NCBI GenBank assembly: GCA_051657905.1
Contig: JBOFLO010000001.1
Location: 1-6,586, forward strand
Source of the DNA: JBOFLO01 sp051657905
Lineage (GTDB): Bacteria; Patescibacteriota; Gracilibacteria; UBA1369
Direction: 5' to 3'
DNA length: 6,586 bases
Below, piece by piece: positions 5,585-6,586 of this stretch (its first letter is position 1; each line of letters begins with the position of its first letter). The translations under genes were made by a program, and so were the position numbers. The notes below the pieces were generated by a model. It did no database searches, was not told the origin of the DNA, and saw nothing but the letters and a program-made list of their open reading frames with translations.

Positions 5585-5628
5585 TTTGGTTTTTAAAGCG
5601 ATTTTAGTATAAACTCTTTATGTGTAAT
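5585..5628 (+). promoter_or_regulatory. possible promoter region of the NDH-2 gene
   Basis: Two candidate -10 elements precede the ATG at 5643: TATAAA (5608-5613), with TTTGGT (5585-5590) as a -35 at 17 bases, and TGTAAT (5623-5628), preceded by TG and without a clear -35. Either would overlap the divergent operon promoter, so the two directions may compete for RNA polymerase. Confidence 0.35.
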
Positions 5629-5633
5629 GCCAA
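5606..5633 (-). promoter_or_regulatory. promoter of the DUF5665-serpin operon
   Basis: On the - strand, TTGGCA (5633-5628) and TATACT (5611-5606) are separated by 16 bases; each differs from consensus by one position. The predicted start near 5599 gives a leader of about 18 bases before the ATG at 5581. It lies in the 61-bp region shared with the divergent NDH-2 gene. Confidence 0.65.
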
Positions 5634-5642
5634 TAAGAATTT

Positions 5643-6586
5643 ATGAAAAAAAGTACTCAGGAATTGCGGAAAATAGTGATAATTGGTGCCGGGTTTGGTG
5701 GTTTGAACACTTATTTGCGGCTGAAAAAATTATTTCGCAATCAGCGTGTGCAAATTACATTAATTAATAAAACTAATTATTTTTTATTCAGTCCATTGCT
5801 GCATGAAGTGGCGACGGGCGGTTTGGGTCATCATAATGTGGTTGAGGCGGTGCGCGAATTAATCGCTATGCCGGAGGATTTTCAGCAATGTGAAGTGAAG
5901 GAAATTGATTTGTCGGGAAAAATTGTGAAAGCTAAGTCGACTGAAGGGGCGTTGGATTTTGAATATGATTATTTGGTTTTGGCCAGTGGGGCAGAGACGA
6001 ATTTTTATGGAATTCCCGGGGCGCAGGAACATTCTTTGGTTTTGAAAGATTTGCGGGATGCGATTTTAATTCGGAATCAATTGATTAGTGTGTTTGAGAA
6101 GGCGGTGCATGTGAAGGGGGCGGCGGCACGCCGCCGGGCAATGAGTTTTGCCGTGGTTGGAGGTGGAGCGACGGGGGTTGAAATGGCTGCGGAAATGGCG
6201 GATTTGTTTGATGAAATGGTTAATAAATATTATTTGGGGCAAATTAAAAAAGAAGAAATTAGTTTTAATTTGATAAATAGAACGGGCGCGATTTTAACTA
6301 TGTTTGAGCCAAAATTGAGTGGAAGAGCAACGGAGGTTTTGCAGAAACGTGGTGTGAAAGTTTTGAATAATAGCGTGGTGGTGAAAGTGGATGAAGAGGG
6401 ATTGTATTTGGAAGATGGAAAATTAATTAAAGCGACCAATATTATTTGGGCAGCGGGAGTGAAGCCTTTGATTCCTGAAATAAAAGGGAAGGTGGAAGTG
6501 GATGTGGTGGGGCGGATTAAAGTGAATGCTAGTTTACAGATGCAGGGGCATAAAGAAGTTTTTGTGTTGGGAGATGCAGCTAGTTT
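5643..6586 (+). CDS. ndh: type II NADH dehydrogenase / FAD-dependent pyridine nucleotide oxidoreductase (3' truncated)
   Basis: NDH-2 enzymes oxidise NADH and pass electrons to quinone at the inner membrane face without pumping protons. The frame runs 314 codons to the window edge with no stop. The N-terminal FAD-binding motif is IVIIGAGFGG (11-20). NYFLFSPLLHEVATGGLG (45-62) resembles the NDH-2 loop (F.PLL.E.A.G). YDYLVLASGAETNFYGIPG (108-126) is the conserved middle block. The NADH-binding Rossmann motif is AVVGGGATGVEMAAEMAD (170-187), and NIIWAAGVKP (266-275) and VFVLGDAAS (306-314) are the late FAD contacts. About 100 C-terminal residues, including any membrane anchor, lie outside the window. 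An in-frame TAA at 5634-5636 fixes ATG 5643 as the earliest ATG start. Related ferredoxin or sulfide reductases share the fold, but the overall pattern favours NDH-2. Confidence 0.9.
   Translation, partial: MKKSTQELRKIVIIGAGFGGLNTYLRLKKLFRNQRVQITLINKTNYFLFSPLLHEVATGGLGHHNVVEAVRELIAMPEDFQQCEVKEIDLSGKIVKAKSTEGALDFEYDYLVLASGAETNFYGIPGAQEHSLVLKDLRDAILIRNQLISVFEKAVHVKGAAARRRAMSFAVVGGGATGVEMAAEMADLFDEMVNKYYLGQIKKEEISFNLINRTGAILTMFEPKLSGRATEVLQKRGVKVLNNSVVVKVDEEGLYLEDGKLIKATNIIWAAGVKPLIPEIKGKVEVDVVGRIKVNASLQMQGHKEVFVLGDAAS

Noticed and set aside
6230..6439. 69-codon - strand frame inside the NDH-2 gene
   Set aside because: Antisense shadow within a well-supported FAD/NADH-binding protein.
1..6586. 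Possible UGA recoding (code 4 or 25)
   Set aside because: No in-frame TGA interrupts any gene, and all proteins match families at full length with the standard code, so recoding is not needed here.

Overview
The window (6586 bp) reads as a compact stretch of a bacterial chromosome, probably from the Patescibacteria/CPR radiation. I infer this from the short genes, the MscL with a basic N-terminal tail, the DUF5665-like small membrane protein, several unnamed membrane-anchored proteins, and start codons that sit just behind AT-rich promoters without Shine-Dalgarno motifs. The exact lineage cannot be read from the sequence. None of the eight genes whose ends are visible uses TGA as a stop (six TAA, two TAG), and no gene needs TGA as a sense codon. 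That would fit a lineage near the UGA-recoding Gracilibacteria/Absconditabacteria, but the sample is small.

Left part (1-1826, + strand). The end of an Ala/Glu-rich coiled-coil protein is followed by a rho-independent terminator. Next comes a 118-bp nested inverted repeat with perfect 33-bp arms. Then follow mscL (large-conductance mechanosensitive channel) and a secreted protein carrying a Cys/His-rich N-terminal motif and two to three SLH repeats. The SLH gene runs tail to tail into a pirin gene on the - strand, and the two stop codons share a TTAA.

Middle (1823-4008). The pirin (YhhW-type cupin, metal ligands intact) and an unnamed single-pass membrane protein are divergently transcribed from a 112-bp promoter region. 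The unnamed gene ends at a strong hairpin terminator that abuts the end of the next - strand gene.

Right part (3235-5581, - strand). A three-gene operon encodes a DUF5665-like small membrane protein, a serpin with a lipoprotein-type signal and a canonical inhibitory hinge, and an unnamed two-helix membrane protein. The gaps are only about 10 and 12 bp. A 61-bp divergent promoter region separates this operon from a type II NADH dehydrogenase (NDH-2) gene on the + strand, which runs off the window after 314 codons.

Functionally the region is mostly about the cell envelope: osmotic release (MscL), surface-layer attachment (SLH protein), a surface-anchored protease inhibitor (serpin), membrane proteins of unknown role, and a respiratory flavoenzyme. 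I see no mobile-element genes, CRISPR array, tRNA or rRNA. The features most worth following are the large inverted repeat, the serpin operon, the lack of Shine-Dalgarno motifs and the absence of TGA.
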